A stretch of 64,000 bases of DNA from Gemmatimonas aurantiaca (GTDB taxonomy: Bacteria; Gemmatimonadota; Gemmatimonadetes; Gemmatimonadales; Gemmatimonadaceae), in contig NZ_JBBCJO010000015.1 in NCBI RefSeq assembly GCF_037190085.1, positions 20,651 to 84,650 of the forward strand. The letters are read 5' to 3'. Both the position numbers and the translations under genes were made by a program. This document shows, piece by piece, positions 8,123 through 16,343 of the stretch. Under the pieces are notes generated by a model. That model searched no databases and was not told where the DNA came from. It saw only the letters and a program-made list of their open reading frames with translations. Within the stretch, counting starts at the first letter, position 1. The number at the start of each line of letters is the position of its first letter.

Positions 8123-9180
8123 TGCACGCATCCAACGCCACACCGATGGCCTCCAGCACCGTCTCCATCGGCTTCATCGGCACGGGCCTCATCGGCGCCC
8201 CCATGGTGGAGCGTCTGCTCGAATGTGGACGCACGGTGGTGGTGTGGAATCGCTCGCCGGAAAAACTGGCGCCGCTCGTGGCCGCGGGTGCGGTCGTGGC
8301 GGAGAGCATGCAGGACCTCGCCCGTCGGGTCGACATCGTCTGCACCTGTCTCACCGACACCAGCGCCGTGGCATCGGTGCTGTTCGGTGCATCGGAAGAG
8401 GCATCGAACGGAACGTCGAACGGAACGCCGAACGAAACACCGAACGGCACACCGGGAATCGCGTCGAGCATGCGCGCGGGTCAGCTGCTCGTCGATCTTT
8501 CGAGCATCGCTCCCGATGCCACCGCGCGCATGGCCACGCGGCTGACCACCGAATCGGGTGCGCACTGGATCGATGCTCCGGTTTCCGGTGGAGTGCCCGC
8601 GGCACGCGCGGGTCGTCTCATCATCTTCGCGGGCGGCCGCGCCGACGACATCGCGCGGGCAGCCCCGGTGTTCGATGCGCTCGCGCAGCGCGTCACGCAC
8701 ATGGGTGACAACGGCGCCGGTCAACTGGCCAAGAGCTGCAATCAGCAGATCGTGGCGTGCAATCTCATGGTGATCGCCGAAACGCTGGCCTTCGCGGAAC
8801 GCGCCGGTGTCGATGCCTCACGCCTGCCGGCGGCGCTGGCGGGCGGCTTTGCCGACTCGTTGCCATTGCAGATCTTCGGACCACGCATGGCCGCGAACAT
8901 CGACACACCGCGCCTCGGGGCCGTCGGCACGTTCCGGAAGGATATCGAGCAGGTCGCGCGGCTGGCGGAGGACGTGGGCGCCGACATCCCTGTCACGCGC
9001 GCCGCGCTCGCGCGATACCGCGAGGCCCTCTCGCATCCAGACGTCGGCGCCGAAGGAGACGCCTCACGACTCATTCGCATGCTCCGTGGGCCGATGACAG
9101 CGCGGGATACCACGGGGGATACTACGCCGGATTCCACTCAGTCGGCCGTGCACACCACACCCGACGGCCCTGCGGCATGA
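8122..9180 (+). CDS. NAD(P)-dependent beta-hydroxyacid dehydrogenase (3-hydroxyisobutyrate dehydrogenase family)
   Basis: 352 residues, longer than the usual 290-300. The N-terminal Rossmann motif is GFIGTGLIGAPMVERLLE. The substrate-binding signature is DAPVSGGVPAARAGRL, and the catalytic-lysine helix is GAGQLAKSCNQQIVACNL. Family members oxidise 3-hydroxyisobutyrate, tartronate semialdehyde, L-threonate or related acids. The extra length comes from a low-complexity insert near residues 92-112 encoded by a 12-bp tandem repeat, and from a Thr-rich C-terminal tail (TARDTTGDTTPDSTQ). It starts within the SDR stop codon, although an ATG at 8146 is possible. It ends in an ATGA overlap with the dehydratase gene, implying translational coupling. 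Confidence 0.88.
   Translation: MHASNATPMASSTVSIGFIGTGLIGAPMVERLLECGRTVVVWNRSPEKLAPLVAAGAVVAESMQDLARRVDIVCTCLTDTSAVASVLFGASEEASNGTSNGTPNETPNGTPGIASSMRAGQLLVDLSSIAPDATARMATRLTTESGAHWIDAPVSGGVPAARAGRLIIFAGGRADDIARAAPVFDALAQRVTHMGDNGAGQLAKSCNQQIVACNLMVIAETLAFAERAGVDASRLPAALAGGFADSLPLQIFGPRMAANIDTPRLGAVGTFRKDIEQVARLAEDVGADIPVTRAALARYREALSHPDVGAEGDASRLIRMLRGPMTARDTTGDTTPDSTQSAVHTTPDGPAA
8404..8451 (+). repeat. Four 12-bp tandem repeats inside the dehydrogenase gene
   Basis: The unit TCGAACGGAACG occurs twice exactly, then in two diverged copies (CCGAACGAAACA and CCGAACGGCACA). It is in frame and encodes SNGT-SNGT-PNET-PNGT, inserted in a loop of the Rossmann domain. It looks like a recent slippage expansion. 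Confidence 0.9.
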
Positions 9181-10865
9181 CCCGGCGCTTCCGCTCGGCG
9201 GCGATCTACGAAGGCACCATCCGCGCCACGACGCACGCCTTCCTCGAGGCATTGGGTCAGAGCGCCGAAGAGATCACCAGGCCGCACATCGGCGTATTCC
9301 ACACCGGTGGCGAGATGAGCCCGTGCAACATGAACCTGCGCGATCAGGCGCAGCATGCGAAGACGGGCATCTACGCGGGCGGCGGCATGCCCCACGAGTG
9401 TCCGGTGGTCTCGGTGTCCGATGGCCTCTCCATCGCCCACAGCGGCATGCGCTACTCGCTGGTGTCGCGTGAACTCATTGCCGACAGCGTGGAAGCGAGC
9501 ACCGAAGCGCATCAGTGGGACGGTATCTTCGCCATCGGCGGATGCGACAAGAATCTGCCCGGCCTGATGATGGGCATGGTGCGTTGCAACGTGCCCGCGG
9601 TGTTCGTGCATGGCGGTGCGGCCCTGCCCGGGCGTTGGAAGGGCCGTGACACCAACGTGGCGGAAACGTACGAGACCATCGGCAAGGTCTTCGCGGGTGA
9701 AGCCAGCACGGAAGAACTCGAAGCCCTGGCGCACGCCTGTCTGCCGTCGGCGGGATCGTGCGCCGGACAGTTCACGGCCAACACCATGGGCATGGTGTCG
9801 GAAGCCATCGGTCTCGCGCCCATTGGGTCCAGCATGGTGCCCGCGGTCTTCAGCGAACGGGCACCGCTCATGCGCCGCGCCGCGGCCGCACTCATGCGCG
9901 CCGTGATGAACGATGCCCCACGTCCACGGGACATCGTGACCCGCGAGGCGCTGGAGAATGCCTGCGCTGTGGTATCGGCCACCGGCGGTTCCACGAATGC
10001 GGCGCTGCACATTCCCGCCATCGCGCACGAAGCGGGCATCTCGTTCACGCTCGACGACGTGGCCGCGGTGTTCCGGCGCACACCGCTCATTGCCGATCTG
10101 CAGCCTGGTGGACGGTATCTCGCGCGCGACCTCCACTACGCGGGCGGCGCCGGCGTGGTGCTGCGGGCATTGCTCGATGCCGATGCCCTGCACGGACAGT
10201 GTCTCACATTCACCGGGCGCACGCTGGCCGAAGAGCTCACCGATGCGGCGCCGGTGGATGGCCGCGTCGTGCATGCCGTGAGCGACGCGCTCTCGATGGA
10301 CGGCGGCGTCACGGTGCTCACCGGCAACCTCTGTCCCGATGGCGCACTGCTCAAGACGGCCGGACTCGGCACACTCGTGCATCGCGGTCCGGCCCGCGTC
10401 TTCGAAAGCGAGGAAGCCGCGCTGGTGGCCGTGCGCGATCGTGCCTACGATGCCGGCGATGTGCTCGTCATCCGCAACGAAGGCCCACGCGGTGGACCGG
10501 GCATGCGGGAGATGCTGGGTATCACGGCGCTTCTGTACGGCCAGGGCATGGGCGCCAGAGTCGCGTTGCTCACCGACGGACGATTCAGCGGCGCCACGCG
10601 TGGTCTCTGCATCGGACACGCCGGCCCGGAAGCGGCCGACGGCGGCCCCATCGCCGTCCTCCGTGACGGCGACATCATCGCCATCGATGCGCGCCCGGAG
10701 GCGCGGCGTATCACGGTCGAACTGTCCGACGAAGCACTCGCATCACGGCTCGCCGGACTCCCATCACATCGGGTACCGCATCATGCGCGGGGTGGCGTGC
10801 TGCAGAAATACGTGAAGCTGGTCGGGCCGGCACATCGTGGTGCCACGACGCACAGTGGCCTCTGA
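9177..10865 (+). CDS. Dihydroxy-acid / sugar-acid dehydratase, IlvD/Edd family
   Basis: 562 residues, typical of the family. These Fe-S enzymes dehydrate dihydroxy acids (IlvD, branched-chain synthesis) or aldonic acids such as arabinonate and xylonate. Cysteine positions matching cluster ligands are visible in SPCNMNL, GGCDKNLPG and PSAGSCAGQFTANTMG. Also present are the family blocks RNEGPRGGPGMREML, LLTDGRFSGATRG and GHAGPEAADGGPIA. The ATG at 9177 overlaps the preceding stop (ATGA). Its operon with an SDR and a beta-hydroxyacid dehydrogenase suggests a non-phosphorylative sugar-acid route. True valine/isoleucine synthesis genes (ilvBHC) are not in the window. Substrate choice between the two cannot be settled by eye, so no symbol is given. 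Confidence 0.9.
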   Translation: MTRRFRSAAIYEGTIRATTHAFLEALGQSAEEITRPHIGVFHTGGEMSPCNMNLRDQAQHAKTGIYAGGGMPHECPVVSVSDGLSIAHSGMRYSLVSRELIADSVEASTEAHQWDGIFAIGGCDKNLPGLMMGMVRCNVPAVFVHGGAALPGRWKGRDTNVAETYETIGKVFAGEASTEELEALAHACLPSAGSCAGQFTANTMGMVSEAIGLAPIGSSMVPAVFSERAPLMRRAAAALMRAVMNDAPRPRDIVTREALENACAVVSATGGSTNAALHIPAIAHEAGISFTLDDVAAVFRRTPLIADLQPGGRYLARDLHYAGGAGVVLRALLDADALHGQCLTFTGRTLAEELTDAAPVDGRVVHAVSDALSMDGGVTVLTGNLCPDGALLKTAGLGTLVHRGPARVFESEEAALVAVRDRAYDAGDVLVIRNEGPRGGPGMREMLGITALLYGQGMGARVALLTDGRFSGATRGLCIGHAGPEAADGGPIAVLRDGDIIAIDARPEARRITVELSDEALASRLAGLPSHRVPHHARGGVLQKYVKLVGPAHRGATTHSGL

Positions 10866-10917
10866 AAAACGCACGGGAGAAACGTCTGAGAAAAACGCAC
10901 CGGCGCAGGACCGCCGC

Positions 10918-11460
10918 TCAGAACTCCACCAGCCGGTCGCTCGTGTCCCGCGGCGCCGCCGGCTGCGCGGGCATGCACATCACGTACACGTGATAACGCA
11001 CCTCACCAGGCGCGAGCACACGGGCATCACCGACGGCTTCCTCCGCGTCGGTCATGAGCATCGCCGGTCCGTAGAAGTTGAACAGGCAATCGGCGTTGTC
11101 CTTGCGAAACCGCAGTGACGCTTCCGTTGGCGCGTCACGCGGTTCGGGAGTACGCACCCACCCGGAAGCACGCACCCGCTCGTAGAAATACACCGCTTCC
11201 GGCTGCACCCCACGTGTCGTACCGCCCGCAGCCGTGATCCGGCATCCCGTCTGTCGTTTGCGGGTGCGCCAGTCGTTCACGGTATCCGGCTCGATGACGG
11301 TTTTCATCTGGCGATCGGTACGCAGAAACGCGTCCGCCGCCACACACAGAGGATGTGCGACCTGCGTCACACCCGTCTTCGCACCTGCCGGTGGCGGTGT
11401 CATGAACATCGCTCCCGACACCGCAAGCAGGAATGCGGAAACCAGCCCGTTCGTTATCAT
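10918..11460 (-). CDS. Hypothetical secreted protein, 180 aa
   Basis: Starts at ATG 11460 with a hydrophobic signal (TNGLVSAFLLAVSGAMF, then PPPAGAK). The mature part of about 150 residues contains four cysteines (HPLCVAA, QTGCRIT, DADCLF-like NADCLFNFYGP, and VMCMPAQP), which could form two disulfides. I do not recognise a domain. A longer open frame continues upstream to 12201, but that part is antisense to the kinase gene and has no signal peptide, so it is rejected. The gene is divergent from the hybrid kinase gene, with 24 bases between starts, so they may share control. Confidence 0.65.
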   Translation of the reverse strand: MITNGLVSAFLLAVSGAMFMTPPPAGAKTGVTQVAHPLCVAADAFLRTDRQMKTVIEPDTVNDWRTRKRQTGCRITAAGGTTRGVQPEAVYFYERVRASGWVRTPEPRDAPTEASLRFRKDNADCLFNFYGPAMLMTDAEEAVGDARVLAPGEVRYHVYVMCMPAQPAAPRDTSDRLVEF

Positions 11461-11484
11461 ATCTGAAAACTGTCCGATGTCCGT

Positions 11485-13566
11485 ATGCCAAATCAACCTC
11501 GCGACAACCGCTTCGCCATTCTCCTGAACTGGATCGCGCCACCGGCTGGCTCCCCTGTGGACGCCTGGCGGCGGCGCATCTTTTCCGCCCTGCTGCTCTG
11601 GCTGACGGTCCTTGGGCTGATAGCCTACGTCCCCAGCATGCTGCTGGCCCTGCGCATCGGCGACTACGATGTGGTGGCGCTGGACACGGCGGCCTACACC
11701 TTGATCGTCATCGCGCTGTTCGCACGTCGTCTGCCTTTTGCGACGCGCGCCACGGTCCTCGCCACGCTGCCACTCGCGCTGGGCAGCTACTTTCTGTTCG
11801 GTTACGGACTCGATGCCGTGGCGCCCGTGTGGCTGGTGGTCTTTCCGGTGTTCACGGCGACACTGATCGGACGACGCGCGGCACTGCTGGCCACCGCGAT
11901 CGTGGCGTTCGTCTACATCATGGCCACGGTGGCGGTGGCCAAGGGCGCACTGGCGTGGGCGGCGCACAATCCCCAGACGCTCTCGATGATGGTGGTGAAC
12001 GGCATCATCACCGTGCTGCTGGCCGCTGCGCTCTCGCTCGCCATCACCGCCATCTTCGATGGACTGGCCCGCGAGGCCCTGGCCCGCGCCGCGGCCGAGG
12101 AAGCCTCGGTGCGCATTGCCCATGCCATCAATCAGAGCGATGGCTACGTCCTGCTGCTCAACATCGACGGATCGATCGCCACCACCAATCTCGCCGCGCA
12201 ACGGCTGCTGACCACCGAAACCATTCCGTGGGACGATGCTCCCTGGACCATCGTCCGGGCGGGCTCACCCTGGGCCGGCACCTGCGACTGGAAACGGGCC
12301 GACGGTTCGGTCATGCAGCTCTCGGGCACCATCTCGCTCGTGCGCGACGAACAGGGCACCGTGACGCAGTTGCTGGCCACCCTGCGCGACGTGGGTCGCG
12401 AGCGGTTTCTCGAAGCGCGACTGGAACAGGGGCAACGCCTGGCCGCCATCGGCACACTCGCCGGCGGCATTGCGCACGATTTCAACAATCTGCTGCAACC
12501 CATCCTCAGCAACACCGAGGCCGCCCGCACACAACTGCCCGACGACAGCGACGCCACCCCCTTTCTCGATGATGTGAAGCAGGCGGCGGAACGTGCCCGC
12601 ACGCTCGTACGACGCATTCTGAGTTTCACCCGCTCCGATCTGCAGGAACGACGCGCCCTCGATCTGGGGGAACTGCTGACGGAGACGGAACGCCTGTTGC
12701 GCGCCACGTTGCCCGGATGGGTGCAACTGCGGTGTGTCAGTGAGCCCTCCGTGGTCGTGCGGGCCGAGGCCGGCGAGATCCAGCAGGTGCTGCTGAACCT
12801 CGCGACGAACGCGGCCCATGCGATGCCCAACGGCGGCACACTGCACATCTCGGCGTCGGGAGTTCCCGTGCGCGACGATCCCGTGCTCGCCAGTGCATTC
12901 GGCGGCGAGCAGTTCGTCGCCGCCTTGCAGGTGAAGGACACCGGCACGGGCATGGACGAGGCCACCATCGCCAGAGCCTTCGAACCGTTCTTCACCACCA
13001 AATCGGTGGGACGCGGTACGGGACTCGGGTTGGCCATGGTGCACACCACCGTCACGGCGTTGGGCGGCATCGTCGTGCCACACAGCCGGCCGGGTGCCGG
13101 CACCACGATGGCGATCTATCTGCCACTGATGCACAGCGTGCAGACACAGCCCGTGCGCGCATCGCGCGAAGGCATGTCCGGTGTGGCACACGGGAGGCGG
13201 CACATTCTGGTGGTGGACGACGAATTTGCGGTCCTCACGGCCGCGCGGCGCGTTCTCGAACGCCTGGGATGGAAGGTGACCGCCCTTGGCGATCCGCAGG
13301 AAGCCGCCGCCTGTCTGGCGGAAGACGGTGCGTCCTTCGATTGCCTCATGACCGATCTGGCCATGCCCGGGATGTCCGGGGTGCAACTGGCGACAATCGC
13401 CGCGCAGCTGCACCCCACCCTTCCGATCATTCTCACCACGGGCTACCTCGATCACGAACTGCAGCCCGGCGATCAGCAGCGCATCAGCATCGTATTGCCG
13501 AAGCCTTTCACCGGATCGGAGCTGGAACAGGCGTTGTTCACCGCCTGCGCCCACCGCCGCGGGTGA
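11485..13566 (+). CDS. Membrane hybrid sensor histidine kinase (6 TM - PAS-like - HisKA - HATPase - REC)
   Basis: 693 residues. Six hydrophobic helices span about residues 30-195 (for example IFSALLLWLTVLGLIAYVP and NGIITVLLAAALSLAITAIF). A PAS-like sensor follows (about 205-315). The HisKA box GTLAGGIAHDFNNLL holds the phosphorylated histidine near residue 329. The ATPase N, G1 and G2 boxes are LLNLATNAAHAM, VKDTGTGMD and GRGTGLGLAMV. The C-terminal receiver (about 570-690) has VVDDE and the phospho-acceptor Asp in MTDLAMPG. With no DNA-binding output it probably signals through a phosphorelay to a partner elsewhere; none is adjacent. Its 3' end overlaps the convergent gene by 29 bases. Confidence 0.92.
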   Translation: MPNQPRDNRFAILLNWIAPPAGSPVDAWRRRIFSALLLWLTVLGLIAYVPSMLLALRIGDYDVVALDTAAYTLIVIALFARRLPFATRATVLATLPLALGSYFLFGYGLDAVAPVWLVVFPVFTATLIGRRAALLATAIVAFVYIMATVAVAKGALAWAAHNPQTLSMMVVNGIITVLLAAALSLAITAIFDGLAREALARAAAEEASVRIAHAINQSDGYVLLLNIDGSIATTNLAAQRLLTTETIPWDDAPWTIVRAGSPWAGTCDWKRADGSVMQLSGTISLVRDEQGTVTQLLATLRDVGRERFLEARLEQGQRLAAIGTLAGGIAHDFNNLLQPILSNTEAARTQLPDDSDATPFLDDVKQAAERARTLVRRILSFTRSDLQERRALDLGELLTETERLLRATLPGWVQLRCVSEPSVVVRAEAGEIQQVLLNLATNAAHAMPNGGTLHISASGVPVRDDPVLASAFGGEQFVAALQVKDTGTGMDEATIARAFEPFFTTKSVGRGTGLGLAMVHTTVTALGGIVVPHSRPGAGTTMAIYLPLMHSVQTQPVRASREGMSGVAHGRRHILVVDDEFAVLTAARRVLERLGWKVTALGDPQEAAACLAEDGASFDCLMTDLAMPGMSGVQLATIAAQLHPTLPIILTTGYLDHELQPGDQQRISIVLPKPFTGSELEQALFTACAHRRG

Positions 13567-14116
13567 TCACGATCGGCACACCGACATATCCGGTATAGAA
13601 CGGCCGGTAACCGAAGGCGCCCATCCCGCCGTACCCCCACGGGCCATACGCTCCATAGAACCACGGATCGAAATACGGATAGTTCGCGTATCGCGCGCGT
13701 CCGTCACGATCGTTCTGCTGCACTTCGAGCGGAGCGACCGCCACCGAGGCGTTGCCCTGCACGTCCTTGCAGCTGCGCTTGTCCTTCTCGGCCTTGGCCA
13801 CGAGCTTGTCGTCCACCCACAAGGCCACGTCTTCCTTCGACGTCGACGTGAACTGGACCTGCTCGTGCGCGGCAACGGTGAGCCGGGTCTTGTCGTTCGC
13901 CTTGTCGACGGCGAGTTCGACATCGACCGGTCGTTCGCCATCGTTGCGCAACACGAAGTTGTTGTCGCACAGGTACCCGAAGGTGAGACGACGGGTATCG
14001 GCCACCTGGCTGCGGGTGACGTCGGTGATCTGTGCGTACGCCGGAACCGCACCCATGGTGATGATCGCGGCGCCGATCGCCCCGGCGATGGCCGCATGGT
14101 ATCTGGATATCTGCAT
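13538..14116 (-). CDS. Hypothetical secreted protein with Gly/Tyr-rich tail, 192 aa
   Basis: Start set at ATG 14116 by a strong Shine-Dalgarno (AGGAGGAGGG) a few bases upstream, so the longer version is rejected. The signal peptide ends at VPAYAQ. The mature N-terminal half contains a cysteine pair (GYLCDNNF and RSCKD) and a charged beta-rich region (VELAVDKANDKTRLTVAAHEQVQF). The C-terminal 55 residues are rich in Tyr, Gly, Phe and Pro (YPYFDPWFYGAYGPWGYGGM), ending RGGGRRR. Such tails are seen in surface or cell-wall-associated proteins. The function is unknown. It is tail-to-tail with the kinase gene, and the 3' ends overlap. Confidence 0.7.
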   Translation of the reverse strand: MQISRYHAAIAGAIGAAIITMGAVPAYAQITDVTRSQVADTRRLTFGYLCDNNFVLRNDGERPVDVELAVDKANDKTRLTVAAHEQVQFTSTSKEDVALWVDDKLVAKAEKDKRSCKDVQGNASVAVAPLEVQQNDRDGRARYANYPYFDPWFYGAYGPWGYGGMGAFGYRPFYTGYVGVPIVITRGGGRRR

Positions 14117-14210
14117 GATTCCCTCCTCCTGCCCATGAGACACCGCGGAGTGCGGTTACCCTATCATCCCCGGTCATCATTTCGGTCGCATGTTCATGAT
14201 GAACGCCGAC

Positions 14211-14238
14211 GTTCTGTCAGGTATTTACCCGACAGAAC
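14211..14238. promoter_or_regulatory. 28-bp imperfect palindrome between divergent genes
   Basis: GTTCTGTC (14211-14218) pairs with GACAGAAC (14231-14238), and the inner GGT/ACC also pairs around an ATTT loop. It lies between the divergent starts at 14116 and 14353, so it is more likely an operator than a terminator. A second short dyad, GTTCA-TGA-TGAAC, is at 14192-14204. Confidence 0.4.
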
Positions 14239-14352
14239 GCATGTCGCGGAGAAGGCTACGTTGGCGGGTCCGGTCACGGCTGCATGTGCAGCATGTACAG
14301 TGTTGTTTCTCACGACCGGATGCCCTTCTTCTCCGATACGGGAGTCGTCTTC

Positions 14353-15042
14353 ATGCGGACATCAGGCGTCACGCCGTTCCGTCATCGTTTCATTCCGCGT
14401 TTCATTTCCAGTTTCATTCCGCTCGCATTCGCCGTCGCCGTGATTTCGTCGGTGCTCGTCGCGGTTCCAGCTGCCGCGCAGAGCACCGAAGGCTCGTGGA
14501 TGATCCGCATACGGGCACTTTCTCTCACCGCCGCCGACAAGTCGGACGCGATTCCGTCACTGGGCGTGCCGGCCGACAGGATCACGGTCAGCGACAAGAT
14601 ATTTCCCGATGTCGACGTGAGCTGGTTCTTCGCGAAACACCTGGCGACGGAACTCGTTCTCACGTATCCGCAGCAGCATGACGTGAAATTGAACGGCACG
14701 AAGATCGGCAGCTTCAAGCATCTTCCGCCCACCCTGCTTCTGCAGTATCACCTGCTCCCCGATGGACTCGTCCGGCCGTATATCGGCGCGGGTGTGAATC
14801 TCACGCTCATCTCCGATGTCGATATCGCCGTGGCCAACGTCGGCAAACTCGATCTCGAAAAGAGTTCGGTGGGTGTGGCGGGACAGGTGGGGGCGGACAT
14901 CCGTCTGTTGCCGGGCAAGTTTCTCAACCTCGACCTCAAGAAAGTCACCATCGGATCGGACGTTCTGCTGAACGGGAAAAAAGTCTCGGCGGTGGGTGTC
15001 GATCCCTGGCTCGCCAGCATCGGGTTCGGCGTGCGCTTCTGA
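14353..15042 (+). CDS. OmpW-family outer-membrane beta-barrel protein
   Basis: 229 residues. The signal peptide is long (ISSFIPLAFAVAVISSVLV, cleaved near AAAQ). The barrel contains OmpW hallmarks: SWMIRIRALSL at the start, VSWFFAKHLATELVLTYPQQHDV, KHLPPTLLLQYHLLP and the strongly conserved VRPYIGAGVNLTLIS, and it ends on the aromatic C-terminal residue of an outer-membrane strand (FGVRF). OmpW proteins form 8-stranded barrels that pass small hydrophobic molecules. The start at 14353 has GGGAG eight bases upstream. A palindrome lies in its upstream region. Confidence 0.85.
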   Translation: MRTSGVTPFRHRFIPRFISSFIPLAFAVAVISSVLVAVPAAAQSTEGSWMIRIRALSLTAADKSDAIPSLGVPADRITVSDKIFPDVDVSWFFAKHLATELVLTYPQQHDVKLNGTKIGSFKHLPPTLLLQYHLLPDGLVRPYIGAGVNLTLISDVDIAVANVGKLDLEKSSVGVAGQVGADIRLLPGKFLNLDLKKVTIGSDVLLNGKKVSAVGVDPWLASIGFGVRF

Positions 15043-15165
15043 GTACCGCGCGGCGTCGACCGGGCGTTGCGGGGGCTCTCCAGAGGCTCCCGTAGCGCCT
15101 CCTGAGGTGGGAATTGCCGTGTTACATTTCGCAGGCTGTTCCCACCTTTTGCGAGGACGTTCCCG

Positions 15166-16263
15166 ATGTCCCGTCGGCTTTCCCTGCCGTTTCTGCTCCT
15201 GGTGGCCGGAGCCTGCACCGTGCAGCGCTCGGCCCCGCCCGCCTCCAAGGCCCTGGCCCGTACCGGTGCACCCGAGGCCGGCGACGTTTCCGGCCTGCAC
15301 ACGGCGCAGCACACCCGAGGCCCGTCGGCCGACGCCATGGATGACCACATGGCGCACATGAGCGCGGCCGATCTGGCGGCGCCGCAAGTCACCGCGGCGA
15401 CCACGTTCCAGGATCTCAGCCTGCCGGCGTCCAACAACGCGGCCGCCGAACGGCTGAAGAATTCACCGCGTCACGCGGAATGGGTGAAAATCCCCATGGC
15501 CGGCACGCCCGACACGCTGATGGCCTGGGTGGTGTATCCCTTTGCGAAGGACAGCCGGCAGAAGGCGCCGGTGGTGGTGGTGGTGCACGAGATCTTCGGC
15601 CTCTCCACCTGGGTGCGCGGTGTGGCCGATCAGGTCGCGGCGGACGGGTTCATCGCCATCGCGCCCGACTTCCTGTCGCGCGCCCGCGGTGGCCCGAGCT
15701 CGGTGGAACTCAACGCGGACACGGCGCGGCGCATCATCGCCGGTGTGAACACGACCGAGCGCAACCAGATCATCAACGCCGCCGCCAACTACGCGATGAT
15801 GCTGCCGAGTGCGCAGCAGAAGTACGCGGTGATCGGGTACTGCTGGGGTGGGCAGACGGTGTTCGCGCATGCCGTGAACGGCGGCGTGAAGGGCTTCTCG
15901 GGTGGCGTGGCGTTTTACGGCGCGCCATACACGAAGGGGGGTACCCCGGCCACGGCGACCACGGCCGCGGTGCCGGCGTCGGTGGACGCCGATTCGATCA
16001 GGAAGATCTCGAAGCCGGTCATGCTGCTCAACGGCAGCAAGGATGCGCGTATCGGCGCGATGATGCCGGAGATCGAGTCCTTGATGAAGGCGAACGGCAA
16101 GACGTACGAAGCGCGGAACTACGAAGGCGCGGTGCACGGCTTCCTGCGTGCGCAGGGCGATCCCAAGCCCACGCGTGACGAAGCCGAGGAAGCGGCGAAC
16201 ATCGCGGCGACCAAGGATGGCTGGCCGCGGACGCTGGCGTTTCTGCGGAAGAATCTGAAGTGA
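15166..16263 (+). CDS. Dienelactone hydrolase-family lipoprotein
   Basis: 365 residues. The signal LPFLLLVAGAC is a lipobox (lipid-anchored Cys near residue 17), followed by a flexible His/Met-rich linker (MDDHMAHMSAADL). The alpha/beta-hydrolase domain (from about residue 95) has the dienelactone hydrolase marks: the VVHEIFGLS loop with its glutamate, the cysteine nucleophile elbow GYCWGG, the catalytic Asp in LNGSKDARIG and His in GAVHGFLRA. Such periplasmic members probably cleave small esters or lactones; the substrate is unknown. Hairpins after the stop look like its terminator. Confidence 0.88.
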   Translation: MSRRLSLPFLLLVAGACTVQRSAPPASKALARTGAPEAGDVSGLHTAQHTRGPSADAMDDHMAHMSAADLAAPQVTAATTFQDLSLPASNNAAAERLKNSPRHAEWVKIPMAGTPDTLMAWVVYPFAKDSRQKAPVVVVVHEIFGLSTWVRGVADQVAADGFIAIAPDFLSRARGGPSSVELNADTARRIIAGVNTTERNQIINAAANYAMMLPSAQQKYAVIGYCWGGQTVFAHAVNGGVKGFSGGVAFYGAPYTKGGTPATATTAAVPASVDADSIRKISKPVMLLNGSKDARIGAMMPEIESLMKANGKTYEARNYEGAVHGFLRAQGDPKPTRDEAEEAANIAATKDGWPRTLAFLRKNLK

Positions 16264-16267
16264 ACTA

Positions 16268-16322
16268 GTCTCACATTGTGAGACCTCCCCACCTGCCTCG
16301 CTATCGCATCGGGCAGGTGGGG
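16268..16322. terminator. Two adjacent hairpins between convergent genes
   Basis: GTCTCAC/GTGAGAC (16268-16274 with 16278-16284) is followed by a perfect 11-bp stem CCCCACCTGCC/GGCAGGTGGGG (16287-16297 with 16312-16322). They sit between convergent stops at 16263 and 16344. No long T-run is present, so efficiency as an intrinsic terminator is uncertain. Confidence 0.6.
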
Positions 16323-16343
16323 AAATGAACGAGATACTGTGCT

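Noticed and set aside
8404..8451. Possible CRISPR-like or regulatory repeat
   Set aside because: The units are contiguous 12-mers with no spacers, in frame inside a conserved enzyme gene.
10918..12201. 427-residue version of the hypothetical secreted protein
   Set aside because: The upstream part is antisense to the hybrid kinase gene; a signal peptide starts at 11460.
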